From an uncultured Eubacteriales bacterium (lineage in GTDB: Bacteria; Bacillota_A; Clostridia; Christensenellales; Aristaeellaceae): a stretch of 7,817 nucleotides of DNA. The notes under the pieces are model-generated. The model was not told where the DNA came from and made no database searches. It was given only the letters and a program-made list of their open reading frames with translations. Shown here in pieces: positions 7,222-7,817 of this stretch (the stretch's first letter is position 1; every line of letters starts with the position of its first letter). Both the position numbers and the translations under genes were made by a program. The DNA is taken from the NCBI GenBank assembly GCA_902775835.1, contig CACYNZ010000176.1:1-7817 (forward strand), given 5' to 3'.

Positions 7222-7250
7222 ATCTTAGCACAAGCGGCCGTCTGCGTCCA
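7222..7250 (-). promoter_or_regulatory. Probable promoter of the MATE-GT4-hflX-asnA run
   Basis: On the minus strand TAAGAT (7222-7227) carries an extended -10 TG one base upstream and is preceded, with a 17-base spacer, by TGGACG (7245-7250). Each hexamer matches four of six consensus bases. It is weaker than the divergent promoter, and their -35 boxes are only ten bases apart. The expected start near 7215 leaves a very short leader. Confidence 0.5.
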
Positions 7251-7260
7251 TATCCGGGCA

Positions 7261-7289
7261 TTGCCAAAGGGAATGGCTTCATGTATAAT
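7261..7289 (+). promoter_or_regulatory. Promoter of the DUF1292 gene
   Basis: TTGCCA (7261-7266, five of six consensus), a 17-base spacer, then a perfect TATAAT (7284-7289). The transcript should start near 7296, with AAGGAGGT at 7306-7313 nine bases before the ATG. This is a strong housekeeping-type promoter. Confidence 0.85.
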
Positions 7290-7322
7290 GTCGGCGCAAC
7301 GAAGGAAGGAGGTACCGCACGC

Positions 7323-7652
7323 ATGGATAATCAGGACATGGAGCGCGATCTGATTGAGATCTACGACGATGAGGACAATCCGATTCTGACCGAGGTTCTG
7401 GACTATTTTTTCTACAACGGTGAAGAGTATGTGCTTCTGGCCGTAGTCAACGAAGAAGAGGAAGAAGAAGAGACCGACGAGCCCCTGGAAGTGGACTGCT
7501 TCGTCATGAAGGTCCGCGAATTCACCGATGAGAACGGTGAGGAAATGGAAGAGTTCATTCCCGTGGATGATGACGATCTGGAAGGCAAGCTTCTGGAAGT
7601 GGCCACCCAGTATCTGGATGAACTGAACAATCCCGAAACCGAAGAAGAATGA
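7323..7652 (+). CDS. DUF1292 family small acidic protein
   Basis: A 109-residue cytoplasmic protein of unknown function that matches the DUF1292 pattern found across Bacillota: a short acidic start, IEIYDDEDNPILTEVLDYFFYNGEEYVLLA (11-40), then EVDCFVMKVREF (56-67) and an acidic tail ending in EFIPVDDDDLEGKLLEVATQYLDEL. It includes seven consecutive glutamates (44-50) and is extremely rich in Asp/Glu, giving a strongly negative protein; the length is usual for the family. Members are often found near ruvX and alaS-type loci, but here the gene is divergent from an exporter and I draw no function from that. Start: ATG 7323 follows a near-perfect ribosome site (AAGGAGGT) and a consensus promoter, and an intrinsic terminator follows the stop by a few bases, so it appears to be a single-gene transcript. 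The function remains unknown. Confidence 0.9.
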   Translation: MDNQDMERDLIEIYDDEDNPILTEVLDYFFYNGEEYVLLAVVNEEEEEEETDEPLEVDCFVMKVREFTDENGEEMEEFIPVDDDDLEGKLLEVATQYLDELNNPETEEE

Positions 7653-7655
7653 TCC

Positions 7656-7688
7656 AAGAGCCGCAGCATTACTGTTGCGGCTTTTCTT
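7656..7688 (+). terminator. Intrinsic terminator of the DUF1292 gene
   Basis: AGCCGCAGCA (7659-7668) pairs with TGTTGCGGCT (7673-7682), one G-U pair included, around the loop TTAC. It is followed by TTTCTT, and the stem begins six bases after the stop codon. The reverse strand lacks a clear T tract, so it appears to be one-directional. Confidence 0.9.
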
Positions 7689-7736
7689 CTGTATGGACGC
7701 CGCCCGGTTTCCGCCGGCGGCAGGAAGGAGCCCTTC

Positions 7737-7817
7737 ATGGGAAACTACCGCAATTTCCGGCTGGCCACCTATTTCGTGGCCGAGGCCACCGCCCGGATCA
7801 CCCGGGAAGAGCTGGAA
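7737..7817 (+). CDS. Unrecognised protein, first 27 codons only
   Basis: ATG 7737 is preceded by AGGAAGGAG six bases upstream and opens a frame that runs off the window: MGNYRNFRLATYFVAEATAR, then ITREELE. The ribosome site and GC-rich third positions support a real gene. The start has no signal peptide; the FRLATYF stretch followed by a charged helix could begin a soluble enzyme, but 27 residues are too few to assign a family and I do not recognise it. It begins 48 bases past the DUF1292 terminator. No clear promoter is visible in that gap, so transcription may come from readthrough or from an atypical promoter. Confidence 0.7.
   Translation, partial: MGNYRNFRLATYFVAEATARITREELE

Noticed and set aside
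6705..7322. Upstream extension of the DUF1292 frame back to 6705
   Set aside because: It is antisense to the MATE gene and crosses the promoter; ATG 7323 has an excellent ribosome site.
7202..7324. Upstream extension of the MATE gene to ATG 7324
   Set aside because: The 41 extra residues have no family similarity and lie across the divergent promoters and the DUF1292 ribosome site.
7711..7720. CCGCCGGCGG palindrome before the last gene
   Set aside because: Short, no T tract, not near a clear promoter; likely chance in GC-rich DNA.

Overview
The window looks like chromosome from a GC-rich member of the Bacillota (Clostridia or Erysipelotrichia type, probably an anaerobe). The reasons are the strong AGGAGG-type ribosome sites, sigma-A-like promoters, the DUF1292 protein, ammonia-dependent AsnA, and an HflX carrying the N-terminal extension I associate with clostridial HflX. 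This is inference from gene content; no rRNA or other taxonomic marker is present. No insertion sequence, phage gene, tRNA or CRISPR array is visible.

Region 1 (1-1500, minus strand): the first 462 codons of an aconitase-superfamily hydratase. It has a near-consensus promoter whose -35 lies inside a perfect inverted repeat, two TACACC direct repeats one helical turn apart just upstream, and a short leader that can fold in two mutually exclusive ways, one touching the ribosome site. Region 2 (1500-1796): a short reading frame resembling only the C-terminal end of an HlyD-type membrane-fusion (adaptor) protein. It sits directly after asnA, and the terminator of the upstream operon occupies its 5' end, so it is most likely a gene remnant.

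Region 3 (1797-7201, minus strand): four closely spaced genes, in transcription order MATE-family multidrug exporter, GT4 glycosyltransferase, ribosome-associated GTPase HflX, and asparagine synthetase AsnA. The gaps are about 50, 11 and 42 bases, with no internal terminator seen. The run starts at a probable extended -10 promoter and ends at a strong intrinsic terminator. Export, envelope glycolipid synthesis, ribosome rescue and asparagine supply do not form one textbook pathway, but could form a growth or stress operon.

Region 4 (7202-7817, plus strand): a divergent, near-consensus promoter drives a small, very acidic DUF1292 protein that ends at its own terminator. The first 27 codons of another gene follow and run off the window. 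The least ordinary points are the intact JAMM metalloprotease-type motif in the HflX extension, the regulatory layout in front of the hydratase, and the inverted repeat covering the MATE start.
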